From the NCBI GenBank assembly GCA_942492795.1, contig OW818639.1:1674001-1738000 (forward strand): 64,000 nucleotides of DNA. Reading direction: 5' to 3'. Made by a program: the position numbers and the translations under genes. The stretch comes from RGIG3178 sp942492795. GTDB lineage: Bacteria > Bacillota > Clostridia > Christensenellales > QAND01. This document shows positions 34,339 through 42,352 of the stretch, in pieces. The notes beneath the pieces are model-generated. The model ran no database searches. It was not told the DNA's origin and saw only the letters and a list, made by a program, of their open reading frames with translations. Every line of letters starts with the position of its first letter. Within the stretch, counting starts at the first letter, position 1.

Positions 34339-35628
34339 TTACAGCCCGGTGGCTTTTAAGAGCGCCTGGTCTAAATCAAAGAGCAAATCGTTGATGTCCT
34401 CGATGCCGATGGAGAGCCGAATCTGGCCGGGTGTGACGCCGGATTTTATCTGGTCCTGTTCGCTTAACTGGGAATGCGTTGTCGATGCCGGATGGATGAC
34501 GAGCGATTTTGCGTCGCCGACATTGGCAAGATTCGAGAAAATCTCCAAACCGTCGATGAACTTTTTGCCGGCCTCGACACCGCCTTTGAGTTCAAAGGTG
34601 AATATAGCACCCGGACCTTTGGGCAGATATTTTTGCGCAAGATCATAGTATTTGTTGCCGGCAAGCCCCGGGTAATTCACGGCGGCAACGCTTGCATGGG
34701 TTGAAAGGAACGCGGCAACTGTCTGCGCGTTTGAAACATGCCGTTCCATACGCAAGGACAGCGTTTCCAATCCTTGAAGGAACAAAAATGCGTTGAACGG
34801 GGAAAGCGCTGCGCCGGTATCGCGCAAGAGCGTTACCCGCGCCCGCGTGATAAACGCAACAGGCCCCAGAGCTTGTGCGAATTGCAAACCGTGGTAACTC
34901 GGGTCGGGTTGTGTATAGGCGGGGAACTTACCGCTGGCCCAGTCAAACTTGCCGCCGTCCACGATAAGCCCGCCGATGGAGGTGCCATGGCCGCCCAAAA
35001 ACTTGGTTGCGGAATGGACCACGATATCCGCACCGTACTGTATAGGCTTTATGAGATACGGGGTGCCAAAGGTATTGTCGATGATAAGCGGAATACCGTT
35101 TTGATGGGCGATCTGTGCCACTTTTTCGATATCGATGATGTTGATGCCCGGGTTGCCGATGGTTTCAATGTACAGCGCTTTTGTTTGTGGTGTTATCGCC
35201 TTTGCGAAGTTTTGCGGATCATCCGCATCCACAAAAATGGTCTTGATGCCATAGCGCGGCAGGGTATGGGCGAAAAGGTTATACGTGCCGCCATAGAGCG
35301 TGGCAGCGGATACGATGTTGTCTCCCGCGTTTGCCACATTCATAACGGCATAGGTGATCGCGGCGGATCCCGAGCTTACCGCAAGTGCAGCGACGCCGCC
35401 TTCCAATGCCGCAATGCGGTTTTCAAGCACATCGGTTGTGGGATTCATGATGCGCGTATAGATGTTGCCGGATTCCTTTAAGGCAAACAGGTTGGCGGCA
35501 TGCTCCGCGCTGTTGAATACGTAGGACGAAGTCTGGTAAATCGGTACGGCGCGCGAGCCGGTGGTGGGATCGGGCTTTTGCCCGGCGTGCAACTGCAAAG
35601 TGTCAAATCCAAGCGTTCTTTCGCTCAT
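34339..35628 (-). CDS. metY: O-acetylhomoserine sulfhydrylase (aminocarboxypropyltransferase)
   Basis: 429 residues, GGAGG upstream of ATG. PLP fold-type I enzyme of the Cys/Met metabolism family: TLQLHAGQ near the N-terminus, the PLP phosphate-binding YTRIMNPT, and the Schiff-base lysine in VVHSATKFLGGHG near residue 205. It makes homocysteine from O-acetylhomoserine and sulfide, or cysteine from O-acetylserine in some species. Length is right for MetY. It is divergent from the cysteine desulfurase gene across a 301-base region with two clear promoters, and two Rrf2 regulators lie nearby, so sulfur-dependent control is likely. Confidence 0.93.
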   Translation of the reverse strand: MSERTLGFDTLQLHAGQKPDPTTGSRAVPIYQTSSYVFNSAEHAANLFALKESGNIYTRIMNPTTDVLENRIAALEGGVAALAVSSGSAAITYAVMNVANAGDNIVSAATLYGGTYNLFAHTLPRYGIKTIFVDADDPQNFAKAITPQTKALYIETIGNPGINIIDIEKVAQIAHQNGIPLIIDNTFGTPYLIKPIQYGADIVVHSATKFLGGHGTSIGGLIVDGGKFDWASGKFPAYTQPDPSYHGLQFAQALGPVAFITRARVTLLRDTGAALSPFNAFLFLQGLETLSLRMERHVSNAQTVAAFLSTHASVAAVNYPGLAGNKYYDLAQKYLPKGPGAIFTFELKGGVEAGKKFIDGLEIFSNLANVGDAKSLVIHPASTTHSQLSEQDQIKSGVTPGQIRLSIGIEDINDLLFDLDQALLKATGL

Positions 35629-35817
35629 TGTATAAAACCTCCAAAAAATCTGCTGTTTATTGTGAAACTATGAGTATCTCGGCATACAGCCACACATTCG
35701 GCAACAACGGGGACCATGCGACTGTTTTCTTGTTTCGCATTGTTTCGTAAAAAACATCCCGATGATCTCCTTCCCATTCGACATAAATAAATCCTATCGA
35801 ATTAGTAATTTTATGTT

Positions 35818-35845
35818 ATTATATCATAGCTGGTTTGGATGTCAA
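35818..35845 (-). promoter_or_regulatory. metY promoter
   Basis: On the minus strand TTGACA (35845-35840) and TATAAT (35823-35818), 16 bases apart: a perfect consensus pair. The leader to the metY start is about 180 bases and holds no SAM riboswitch core that I can recognise. An ACTAAT-containing stretch near 35795-35808 just downstream resembles the operator candidate at the divergent promoter. Confidence 0.75.
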
Positions 35846-35866
35846 CGGAGATTTTTGCGGTTCCAA

Positions 35867-35889
35867 GGAATTTGACTAATATTAATTCC
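35867..35889. promoter_or_regulatory. Inverted repeat over the desulfurase promoter, candidate Rrf2 operator
   Basis: GGAATT (35867-35872) and AATTCC (35884-35889) form a perfect inverted repeat that covers the -35 box. Rrf2-family regulators such as CymR and IscR bind AT-rich dyads of this size, and two Rrf2 genes follow in the same block. Which regulator binds is not known. Confidence 0.45.
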
Positions 35890-35900
35890 ATGGGTATAAT
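35872..35900 (+). promoter_or_regulatory. Promoter of the cysteine desulfurase - E1-like - Rrf2 block
   Basis: TTGACT at 35872-35877 and TATAAT at 35895-35900, 17 bases apart, 29 bases before the start codon. Confidence 0.75.
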
Positions 35901-35929
35901 AAGTTTAAAATATTGATGGCGGTGATCCT

Positions 35930-37069
35930 ATGATCTATCTTGATAATGCGGCAACCTCCTATCCGAAACCGGAGGAAGTTTATAAGGCGGTGGACGATTG
36001 CATGCGAAATGCCGGGGCAAATCCCGGACGATCCGGGCATTCAATGTCTGTTCGCGCCGGTAAAATTGTGTTGGAAACGAGGCAGCTAACTGCGCAGCTC
36101 ATCGGGGCAAAAACAAATCAGGTCGTCTTTACACAGAATGCGACCGATTCCATCAACCTTGCCCTCAAAGGGTTGCTCAAGCCGGGCGATCATGTCATTA
36201 CAAGCGCTATGGAGCACAACGCGATGGCAAGACCGTTGGAGGCACTTAAAAAACTGGGCGTGGAAGTGGAAAAAGTCCGTACATCTGCGGTTTTTGGTGT
36301 GGATCCGGATGATATAAAGGCATCCATACGGAAAAATACAAAATTGATCGCACTTACCCATGCATCCAATGTCACCGGCACCATCAATCCGGTAACGGAA
36401 ATCGGAAAAGCAGCGCGCAAAGCGGGCATACCGCTGTTGGTCGACGCGGCGCAGACGGCAGGCTTTTTGCCCATCCATGTGGCGGAGATGAACATATCCC
36501 TCTTGGCGCTGGCAGGCCATAAATCCCTCCTAGGAGCGCAAGGAACAGGTGTGCTGTACATCGAAGAAGGGCTGGAAGTAGAGCCTTTGAAACAGGGAGG
36601 CACGGGAAGCGCTTCCGAGCAACTTGAACAGCCAAGGGCAATGCCGGACAGATATGAAAGCGGAACAGTCAACACACCCGGGCTTGCAGGGCTTGGCGCC
36701 GGCATCCGGTACATTCAAAAGACGGGGCTTTGCACGATCCATGATCATGAATGCCAGGTAGTCCAGCAACTGATTGCGGGTTTACAGAACTTGGCGGGGA
36801 TAACCGTATATGGGCCCAACGCCGGCATGGAACGGGCTTGTGTTGTCTCCTTCAACGTGGAGGGCATGGATTGCCAGACGGTCGGCATGATCCTTGATGA
36901 TTCGTTTGGCATTGCAGTACGGCCCGGGTTGCACTGCGCCCCCGATGCCCACAGGATCATCGGCACGCTGGCAATGGGCGGAACGGTGCGTGTCAGTCCC
37001 GGATGCTTTACCACGGAGGAAGAAATCGAGGCGTTTATCGAAGCGATCCATAGGATCGCAAAGAGTTGA
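35930..37069 (+). CDS. Cysteine desulfurase family PLP enzyme
   Basis: 379 residues. N-terminus MIYLDNAATSYPKP is diagnostic for class V aminotransferase-fold desulfurases; PLP lysine in AGHKSLLGAQGTG near residue 200; the catalytic Cys in VRPGLHCAPDAH near 330. It belongs to the compact group of desulfurase-like proteins common in Clostridia and distinct from the housekeeping IscS. It should move sulfur from cysteine to a protein persulfide. The next gene, an E1-like enzyme, overlaps or abuts it, so sulfur delivery to a ThiS/MoaD-like carrier or another acceptor is likely (inference). Confidence 0.9.
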   Translation: MIYLDNAATSYPKPEEVYKAVDDCMRNAGANPGRSGHSMSVRAGKIVLETRQLTAQLIGAKTNQVVFTQNATDSINLALKGLLKPGDHVITSAMEHNAMARPLEALKKLGVEVEKVRTSAVFGVDPDDIKASIRKNTKLIALTHASNVTGTINPVTEIGKAARKAGIPLLVDAAQTAGFLPIHVAEMNISLLALAGHKSLLGAQGTGVLYIEEGLEVEPLKQGGTGSASEQLEQPRAMPDRYESGTVNTPGLAGLGAGIRYIQKTGLCTIHDHECQVVQQLIAGLQNLAGITVYGPNAGMERACVVSFNVEGMDCQTVGMILDDSFGIAVRPGLHCAPDAHRIIGTLAMGGTVRVSPGCFTTEEEIEAFIEAIHRIAKS

Positions 37070-37083
37070 CAGGGAGGATAACG

Positions 37084-38091
37084 ATGGAACAAAGGTATCT
37101 TCGGCAAAGCGCGTTTTCAAAGCTTGGGGTTTCCGGACAGGCTAAACTCAAAGAGTCAAGGGTTGCAATCGTGGGGGTAGGCGCACTGGGCACCGTGATC
37201 GCAAACAACCTCGCCCGCGCCGGTGTCGGATATTTGCGCCTGATAGACCGGGATTTTGTGGAGCTGCACAATCTTCACCGGCAAATCCTGTTTAGCGAAT
37301 CGGATGTTGCCGACAATCTTCCCAAGGCCATAGCGGCAAAAAAAAGATTGCTGGAGGCTAATTCACAGATCACAATCGAAGCGGAAGTGGAGGATTTCAA
37401 TGCTTTTAACGCAGAAACCCTCATAAACGGCGTCGATCTGGTACTGGACGGTACGGACAATCGCGAAACGAGGCACCTGATCAACGAAGCATGTTGCAAA
37501 CACGGCATTCCCTGGGTTTTCGGCGGAGCATTGGGCAGCGTGGGGATGACGATGAACATTGTTCCGGGCGTCACCGCATGTTATCACTGCATGACCGGTG
37601 AGGCAGTGGGCGGCACCGGTGAATCATGCAGCACAGCGGGTGTGCTCAATACGCTGACTTCCATCATTGCGTCCTACCAAGCCACAGAGGCGATAAAAAT
37701 CCTAACGGGTAGTCCGAAAGCACGGCATGATTTGATCGTGTTGGATATATGGGAGAACACATTTCATTCGCTGCCGGTACAAAAGAAGCCCGATTGCCCC
37801 GTATGCGGGTTGGGTGAATACCATAGACTTCAAAATACGGGCGGCACGTATACCACCCAGATCTGCGGGCAGGATGCCGTGCAAGTGGTCCCCGGCTTCA
37901 AGCGAAAAATGGATTTCGCGGAGCTCTCTCAAAAGCTCGAAGGGGTTTGTGACATTGCGTACAACGACTTCATTCTGAATCTTAAAAGCGCTCAAACGGA
38001 AATAAGCTTATTCTCTGACGGCAGGGCTATCATCAAAAATGCCGGAGACGCCAACCGGGCAAAGTCGATATACACGGAGTATTTTGGATAA
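37084..38091 (+). CDS. ThiF/MoeB/HesA family E1-like adenylyltransferase
   Basis: 335 residues. ATG 37084 follows GGGAGG; the upstream in-frame TTG at 37066 overlaps the desulfurase stop. Nucleotide-binding loop VGVGALGT near residues 30-37, DRDFVELHNLHRQ, the zinc ligands CYHC and CPVC, and a Cys in ESCSTAG at the usual catalytic position. The C-terminal 70 residues form a small extra domain ending LFSDGRAIIKNAG, as in many ThiF/MoeB proteins. It activates the C-terminal Gly of a sulfur-carrier protein by adenylation; no such carrier is encoded in this window. Confidence 0.9.
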   Translation: MEQRYLRQSAFSKLGVSGQAKLKESRVAIVGVGALGTVIANNLARAGVGYLRLIDRDFVELHNLHRQILFSESDVADNLPKAIAAKKRLLEANSQITIEAEVEDFNAFNAETLINGVDLVLDGTDNRETRHLINEACCKHGIPWVFGGALGSVGMTMNIVPGVTACYHCMTGEAVGGTGESCSTAGVLNTLTSIIASYQATEAIKILTGSPKARHDLIVLDIWENTFHSLPVQKKPDCPVCGLGEYHRLQNTGGTYTTQICGQDAVQVVPGFKRKMDFAELSQKLEGVCDIAYNDFILNLKSAQTEISLFSDGRAIIKNAGDANRAKSIYTEYFG

Positions 38092-38103
38092 TAACAGAAG
38101 ACA

Positions 38104-38143
38104 GGTACCGTCGGTTGCATTTGCGAGGCGGTACCACTATAAT
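38104..38143 (+). promoter_or_regulatory. Promoter within an inverted repeat upstream of the first Rrf2 gene
   Basis: TTGCAT (38115-38120) and TATAAT (38138-38143) are 17 bases apart. GGTACCG (38104-38110) and CGGTACC (38129-38135) form a perfect 7-base inverted repeat around the -35 box. A second repeat, AACTTAT (38146-38152) with ATAAGTT (38169-38175), follows. Autoregulation by the Rrf2 proteins is a reasonable guess. Confidence 0.5.
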
Positions 38144-38202
38144 CGAACTTATCAGAGCAGTGTATTTAATAAGTTTACGTAACGGATATGGAGGAACGGG
38201 GT

Positions 38203-38646
38203 TTGAGAATTTCAACACGCGGACGATACGGGCTGCAGGCGATGGTCATACTCGCGAATCACCCCGGTGACTTACCTGTTATGCTCAAGGAAATTGCGCA
38301 GGAAGCCGATGTGTCGGAAGGATATTTGCAGCAGCTGTTCATCGGACTTCGATCGGGGAATTTGGTTGTTGGCATCAAAGGCGCCGCACCCGGATATTTG
38401 CTTGCAAGACCTGCCGATTCGATCAGTGTCGGCGATGTGCTGCGTCAGATGGAAAGTGCCTTTACCACGGTAGATTGCCTCGCCGACGGAGACTGTGAAC
38501 GCCGTGATCTCTGCGTAGCCCGCGATGTCTGGAGAGGGCTAAAGGATGAGATAGATGCCTTTGTGGATTCCGTAAGACTATCGGATCTGGCCGAAAGCTA
38601 CCATATCGCGCATAAAGCAGACAGCTCATGGAACTACTCAATATGA
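38203..38646 (+). CDS. Rrf2 family regulator with IscR-type cysteine triad
   Basis: 147 residues from a TTG at 38203, placed 8 bases after GGAGG (38190-38194) and giving the usual family start RISTRGRYGLQAM; an ATG at 38188 overlaps the ribosome site. Winged helix with SEGYLQQLFIGLRSG as recognition part. Cysteines in CLADGDCERRDLC have the C-x5-C-x5-C spacing of the [2Fe-2S] ligands of IscR, so it may sense Fe-S status. It follows genes for sulfur mobilisation. Confidence 0.88.
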   Translation: MRISTRGRYGLQAMVILANHPGDLPVMLKEIAQEADVSEGYLQQLFIGLRSGNLVVGIKGAAPGYLLARPADSISVGDVLRQMESAFTTVDCLADGDCERRDLCVARDVWRGLKDEIDAFVDSVRLSDLAESYHIAHKADSSWNYSI

Positions 38647-38665
38647 AATCCGGGAGGGTATTATT

Positions 38666-39094
38666 TTGAAACTTTCCACCAAAAGCAGATATGGCGTTCG
38701 CATGCTTGTGGATATGGCGATGCATCAGGATCAGCCGCACTGCAATCTGGCGGATATCGCCAAGCGGCAGGATATTTCCCCGCGATACCTTGAGCAGATC
38801 GCCGCAGAGCTCAAGCGAAACAGCATCATTAAAAGTGTTCGGGGAGCCCATGGCGGATACCGTTTGGGATTTCCGGCGGAAAAGCTGATGCTCAAAGAAA
38901 TCCTGGACGTTCTGGAAGGGGATCTTCATATCGTGGATGAGCAGGATTCCTATACGGCTTTGCAGCAGTGCCTGAATGAAAATGTCTATGATCCGTTAAG
39001 CCGCGTCATGCAATCTTATCTTGGGAAAATATCCCTGCAGGATATGGCGGAGCAATCGCGTTTGAAGGACGATGGCGAGATGTACTATCTCTAA
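38666..39094 (+). CDS. Rrf2 family regulator without the Fe-S cysteine triad (CymR-like)
   Basis: 142 residues from a TTG start, GGGAGGG upstream. KLSTKSRYGVRMLVDMA and the recognition stretch ISPRYLEQIAAELKR are typical Rrf2. The C-terminal part has a single Cys in QQCLNEN, so it lacks IscR cluster ligands and resembles CymR, the cysteine-metabolism repressor that works with cysteine synthase. It lies 19 bases after the IscR-like gene; both use TTG starts, suggesting low expression of both. Confidence 0.87.
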   Translation: MKLSTKSRYGVRMLVDMAMHQDQPHCNLADIAKRQDISPRYLEQIAAELKRNSIIKSVRGAHGGYRLGFPAEKLMLKEILDVLEGDLHIVDEQDSYTALQQCLNENVYDPLSRVMQSYLGKISLQDMAEQSRLKDDGEMYYL

Positions 39095-39409
39095 GAGTCC
39101 AAAACCGAGCGCGCTGCAGCGTGACATCCGGCATAATGCACAAACGGTATTTGTTTGAAACGCGAAGCAAACAGGTGTGGGCAGGATCACTATCAACTCC
39201 AACCGCTGCTTTGTTTGAAGCATTGTATAAAACGTGCAGTATTTTGCCAACAGTATACAGAAGTTGTTTGTCGGTCATGCTGTTTGTACAAACGCCGGCA
39301 AACGGAATAATCTCAATGCCTCCCGCGGCCGGCATAAATTCATCTGTAATGTATGCGATAAAAGTGATAAACTATGAATAATTTATAGAATGCTGAGAGG
39401 GGCTCGACA
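39095..39409. other. Gene-free stretch between the Rrf2 pair and the SPT-like gene
   Basis: Open frames exist here on both strands but none has a ribosome site or a recognisable product. No terminator was seen. The right end should hold the promoter of the SPT-like gene; a short AT-rich part near 39355-39390 is the likeliest place. Confidence 0.5.
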
Positions 39410-40585
39410 ATGGACTTATTTACCAAATGTGAAAATTTTACTGCAGCAAAAGAAGCAAGAGAACGAGGGGTATATCCATATTTTCATGCACTGCAATCCC
39501 GCCAGGATATCGAAGTTATTATGGAGGGGAAGCGCCGTATCATGTTGGGTTCCAACAACTATCTGGGGCTGACAACAAACGAAGAGGTCATTGAAGCGGG
39601 CATCAAAGCGTTTGAGCGTTACGGCTCCGGCTGCTCCGGCTCCAGGTTTTTAAACGGAACGCTGGAAATGCATTTGGAATTGGAAAAAGAACTGGCGGCA
39701 TTTGTCTATAAAGAAGCGGCCGTGACGTTTTCAACAGGGTTTCAAACCAATCTCGGAATCATAAGCGCGCTCGTCGGCAGGAACGACTATGCCATTTGCG
39801 ACAAGGAAAACCACGCCAGCATCTACGACGGATGCAAGCTCAGCTTTGGCAAAATGGCACGCTATAACCACAACGATATGCAGGATCTTGAAAATACGCT
39901 CAAAACAATACCGGAAAGTGCCGGAAAGCTCATCATTACCGACGGCGTGTTCAGCATGGGAGGCGATATTGCGGATCTTCCGGGGATCGTCAAGCTTGCA
40001 AAGCAATACGGCGCGCGGGTGATGGTCGACGATGCGCATGCGCTGGGCGTTATTGGCAACGGGGGCAGGGGTACTGCGGACTATTTTGGCCTGAATGATG
40101 AAGTGGATATCATCATGGGGACTTTCAGCAAATCCCTGGCAAGCCTCGGCGGCTTTATGGCGACCACGGAAAGCGTTGCGGAGTATGTCAGACACAGTTC
40201 CCGCCCGTTTATTTTCTCGGCATCGATCCCGCCTGCAAACTGCGCATGTGCGTTGGCAGCGCTTCGGTATCTTGAAAAGCATCCGGAAATTTCACAGCGA
40301 CTGATCGACATTTCCGCATATGCCAGAGCCGGATTCAAAAAGCGCGATATCCGGATACGCGAATCGGTGACGCCCATCATACCGCTGTATACCTATGATT
40401 TGGAAAATACCCTTATCAAATCCAAACGCCTGTACGACGAAGGCGTGTATGTTAATCCGGTGCTTCCGCCTGCCACGCCGCCGTCGGAATGCCTGCTTCG
40501 CACCAGTTATATGGCAACGCACACGGAAACGATTCTCGATGAGGCTATGGATATTATCGCAAAGGTGTTCAAGGAGACGCAATGA
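39410..40585 (+). CDS. Serine palmitoyltransferase-like alpha-oxoamine synthase
   Basis: 391 residues, GAGAGGGG before ATG. PLP enzyme of the AOS group (KBL, BioF, HemA, SPT). Matches to bacterial SPT as I remember it: GVYPYFHALQ near residue 25, GSNNYLGLT, YGSGCSGSRFLNGTLEMHLELE, DDAHALGVIG, and the PLP lysine in GTFSKSLASLGG near 243. The pattern SGSRFLNGT and IYPYF-like start favour SPT over BioF or KBL. SPT joins serine and a fatty acyl-CoA to 3-ketosphinganine. The downstream coupled SDR gene looks like the matching ketone reductase. No biotin or threonine genes are nearby. Other amino acid or acyl substrates remain possible. Confidence 0.8.
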   Translation: MDLFTKCENFTAAKEARERGVYPYFHALQSRQDIEVIMEGKRRIMLGSNNYLGLTTNEEVIEAGIKAFERYGSGCSGSRFLNGTLEMHLELEKELAAFVYKEAAVTFSTGFQTNLGIISALVGRNDYAICDKENHASIYDGCKLSFGKMARYNHNDMQDLENTLKTIPESAGKLIITDGVFSMGGDIADLPGIVKLAKQYGARVMVDDAHALGVIGNGGRGTADYFGLNDEVDIIMGTFSKSLASLGGFMATTESVAEYVRHSSRPFIFSASIPPANCACALAALRYLEKHPEISQRLIDISAYARAGFKKRDIRIRESVTPIIPLYTYDLENTLIKSKRLYDEGVYVNPVLPPATPPSECLLRTSYMATHTETILDEAMDIIAKVFKETQ

Positions 40586-41370
40586 GCAGGATTGCCGTTA
40601 TAACGGGCGGAAGCAGCGGCATCGGAATGGCGCTTGTACAAGAATTCGCGCGTCATGGATTTCTTGTCTTTGAACTCAGCCGAAGCGGTTTGTCTTATGA
40701 AACAGTCCACCATATCGATACCGACGTATCCGATCCAAAGAGCATCCAATCGGCTTTTGCGCAGATTCACAGACAGACGGATCACATAGACGTGCTTGTC
40801 AACAACGCCGGGATGGGCATTTCCGGTGCGGTGGAGTATACGGATTATGCTGACGCTCATAAGCTGTTCGACGTCAATTTCTTCGGGACGGTGGCGTCCG
40901 TGCAGTGTGCACTCCCGCTGCTTAAAAAAGGATATGGACGAATCGTCAACGTGAGCTCTGCGGCAGCGGTGCTCCCTGTGCCGTTCCAGGCGTACTATTC
41001 CGCCTCCAAGGCGGCAATCAACGCCTATTCACTGGCGCTCGCCAATGAGATTGGACGTTTTGGTGTCGGCGTTTGTATTGTAATGCCCGGCGATGCCAAA
41101 ACCGCATTTACCGACAAACGCAACAAAAGTGATCTGGGCGATGAAGCATACAAAGGTGCGATCGGACGTTCCGTTTCTTTGATGGAAAAAGACGAGCAGC
41201 ACGGAATGTCCGCAACGTATGTTGCAAATAAAATCTACCATATCGCAACGAAAAAACGCGCAAAGACAATTGCCACGATCGGCATTAAATATCAGTTGTT
41301 TGCGGTGCTGTCAAAATTTTTACCAACGGGGTTGGTCAACAGGCTTATCGGATCCATATACGCGAAATAA
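40582..41370 (+). CDS. Short-chain dehydrogenase, 3-ketosphinganine-reductase-like
   Basis: 262 residues, ATG overlapping the previous stop by 4 bases. Rossmann TGGSSGIG at about 8-15, NNAG, catalytic Ser in NVSSAAAV and YYSASKAA (YxxxK). The C-terminal part contains a basic hydrophobic stretch ending LVNRLIGSIYAK that may touch the membrane, as in KDSR/FVT1 reductases. Coupling to an SPT-like gene strongly suggests it reduces the 3-keto product of that enzyme. The SDR fold alone would not specify substrate. Confidence 0.82.
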   Translation: MSRIAVITGGSSGIGMALVQEFARHGFLVFELSRSGLSYETVHHIDTDVSDPKSIQSAFAQIHRQTDHIDVLVNNAGMGISGAVEYTDYADAHKLFDVNFFGTVASVQCALPLLKKGYGRIVNVSSAAAVLPVPFQAYYSASKAAINAYSLALANEIGRFGVGVCIVMPGDAKTAFTDKRNKSDLGDEAYKGAIGRSVSLMEKDEQHGMSATYVANKIYHIATKKRAKTIATIGIKYQLFAVLSKFLPTGLVNRLIGSIYAK

Positions 41371-41407
41371 ACCTGTATATACAGTTATTTACTCAATCAT
41401 CGATCAC

Positions 41408-41440
41408 AAAAAAAGAACGGCATTGCTGCCGTTCTTTTTG
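41408..41440. terminator. Bidirectional terminator after the SPT/SDR pair
   Basis: AAAAAAGAACGGCA / TGCCGTTCTTTTT with a 4-base loop, between convergent genes. Confidence 0.9.
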
Positions 41441-41448
41441 CATGATCA

Positions 41449-42168
41449 CTATTTACCGTAACCGGCGAGGTTTCCCCAGAAGCTGACACACTCATAGGTA
41501 TACAGCTTGCTCTTGCCGTATAGCCTGTTGTCTGGTTCCGGCTCGATTCCCGCAATTTCACCTGAAAAAATCCGTTTGGCTCCTTCTATCAGCGTGGACA
41601 ACATGGATACAGGAACTTCAAGATCATAATGGGAGGCGTAAACGATGTCAAAACTGTCGGTCATAGCCTGAAGCTTCTCCATGCTCGCGATATACCCGGG
41701 GAAATTGCGTGCCGCGCCAAACATATGAATGGGACCGGGTTGTATGCTGTCACCGCCGATGAGAATCCGATTCGCCCTATCCAAAAGTACGATGCTGCCC
41801 GGTGTGTGACCCGGGATATGGATGATCTCAAAGCATCTGCCTCCAAGATCAAGCACATCCTTCTCCCAAAGCGGCGCAACGGGACATCCGGCAAAAGCAC
41901 CGCTGTTGTACAATGCAAATTCCGAGGGGTGCATGTGCGCCCGAGAGAATCCTCTGTTTGCTCCGATGTGGTCACCGTCCGCGTGCGTGATGACAAGCGT
42001 CAACGGCTTTGAAGTGATGCTCAAAACCAAAGAGGCAAGATCGCCTGTGCCAAAACCGGTATCAACCAAAATGGCACGATCTTTTCCTTCGACAAGAAAA
42101 CAGCGTACACGGCCATCCTCAATGCTCCAAAACCCGTCCGAAATCTTGTTGATGAGATAATTTTCCAT
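41449..42168 (-). CDS. MBL-fold metallo-hydrolase
   Basis: 239 residues. ATG 42168 lies about 10 bases after GGAAGG; a GTG at 42177 is too close to it. Metal site: THADGDHIGANRG (HxxxDH variant, the first His replaced spacing seen as HADGDH), HIPGHTPGS with a further His, GGDSI and an ASHYD near 200. The family covers many hydrolases such as lactamases, glyoxalase II and RNases; the closest feel is glyoxalase II-like small hydrolases. Specific substrate unknown. It converges on the SPT/SDR pair and diverges from the SPFH gene. Confidence 0.85.
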   Translation of the reverse strand: MENYLINKISDGFWSIEDGRVRCFLVEGKDRAILVDTGFGTGDLASLVLSITSKPLTLVITHADGDHIGANRGFSRAHMHPSEFALYNSGAFAGCPVAPLWEKDVLDLGGRCFEIIHIPGHTPGSIVLLDRANRILIGGDSIQPGPIHMFGAARNFPGYIASMEKLQAMTDSFDIVYASHYDLEVPVSMLSTLIEGAKRIFSGEIAGIEPEPDNRLYGKSKLYTYECVSFWGNLAGYGK

Positions 42169-42191
42169 ATCTGTCACCTTCCTTAATCGAG

Positions 42192-42220
42192 ATTATTTCA
42201 TTCATAGGAAAACTTGTCAA
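42192..42220 (-). promoter_or_regulatory. Promoter of the MBL hydrolase gene
   Basis: On the minus strand TTGACA (42220-42215) and AATAAT (42197-42192), 17 bases apart, about 24 bases before the start codon. Confidence 0.65.
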
Positions 42221-42295
42221 TATGCGATAAATCGCCAATGCGGCAGCAATAGAGTCAGTGGGGTATAAACATTTTATCATTGAATATAGTAACTA

Positions 42296-42304
42296 TGCTA
42301 TACT
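42296..42304 (+). promoter_or_regulatory. Extended -10 element before the SPFH gene
   Basis: TGCTATACT fits an extended -10, 49 bases before the ATG at 42353; a TTGAAT at 42280-42285 is too close to act as a standard -35. Confidence 0.45.
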
Positions 42305-42352
42305 ATATATGCATTTAAATATGCATTAAAAAAACACTGGAGGAAAAGGACG

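Noticed and set aside
35640..35817. SAM riboswitch in the metY leader
   Set aside because: The conserved S-box opening and pairing core could not be found in the leader on the minus strand.
38104..38135. T-box-like TGGTACCGC on the minus strand
   Set aside because: The core matches part of a T-box, but no minus-strand gene lies downstream and no leader stem or terminator pair is seen; the plus-strand reading as an inverted repeat around a promoter fits better.
39121..39381. 86-codon open frame between the Rrf2 and SPT-like genes
   Set aside because: No ribosome site, no recognisable motif, and coding-like bias is absent.
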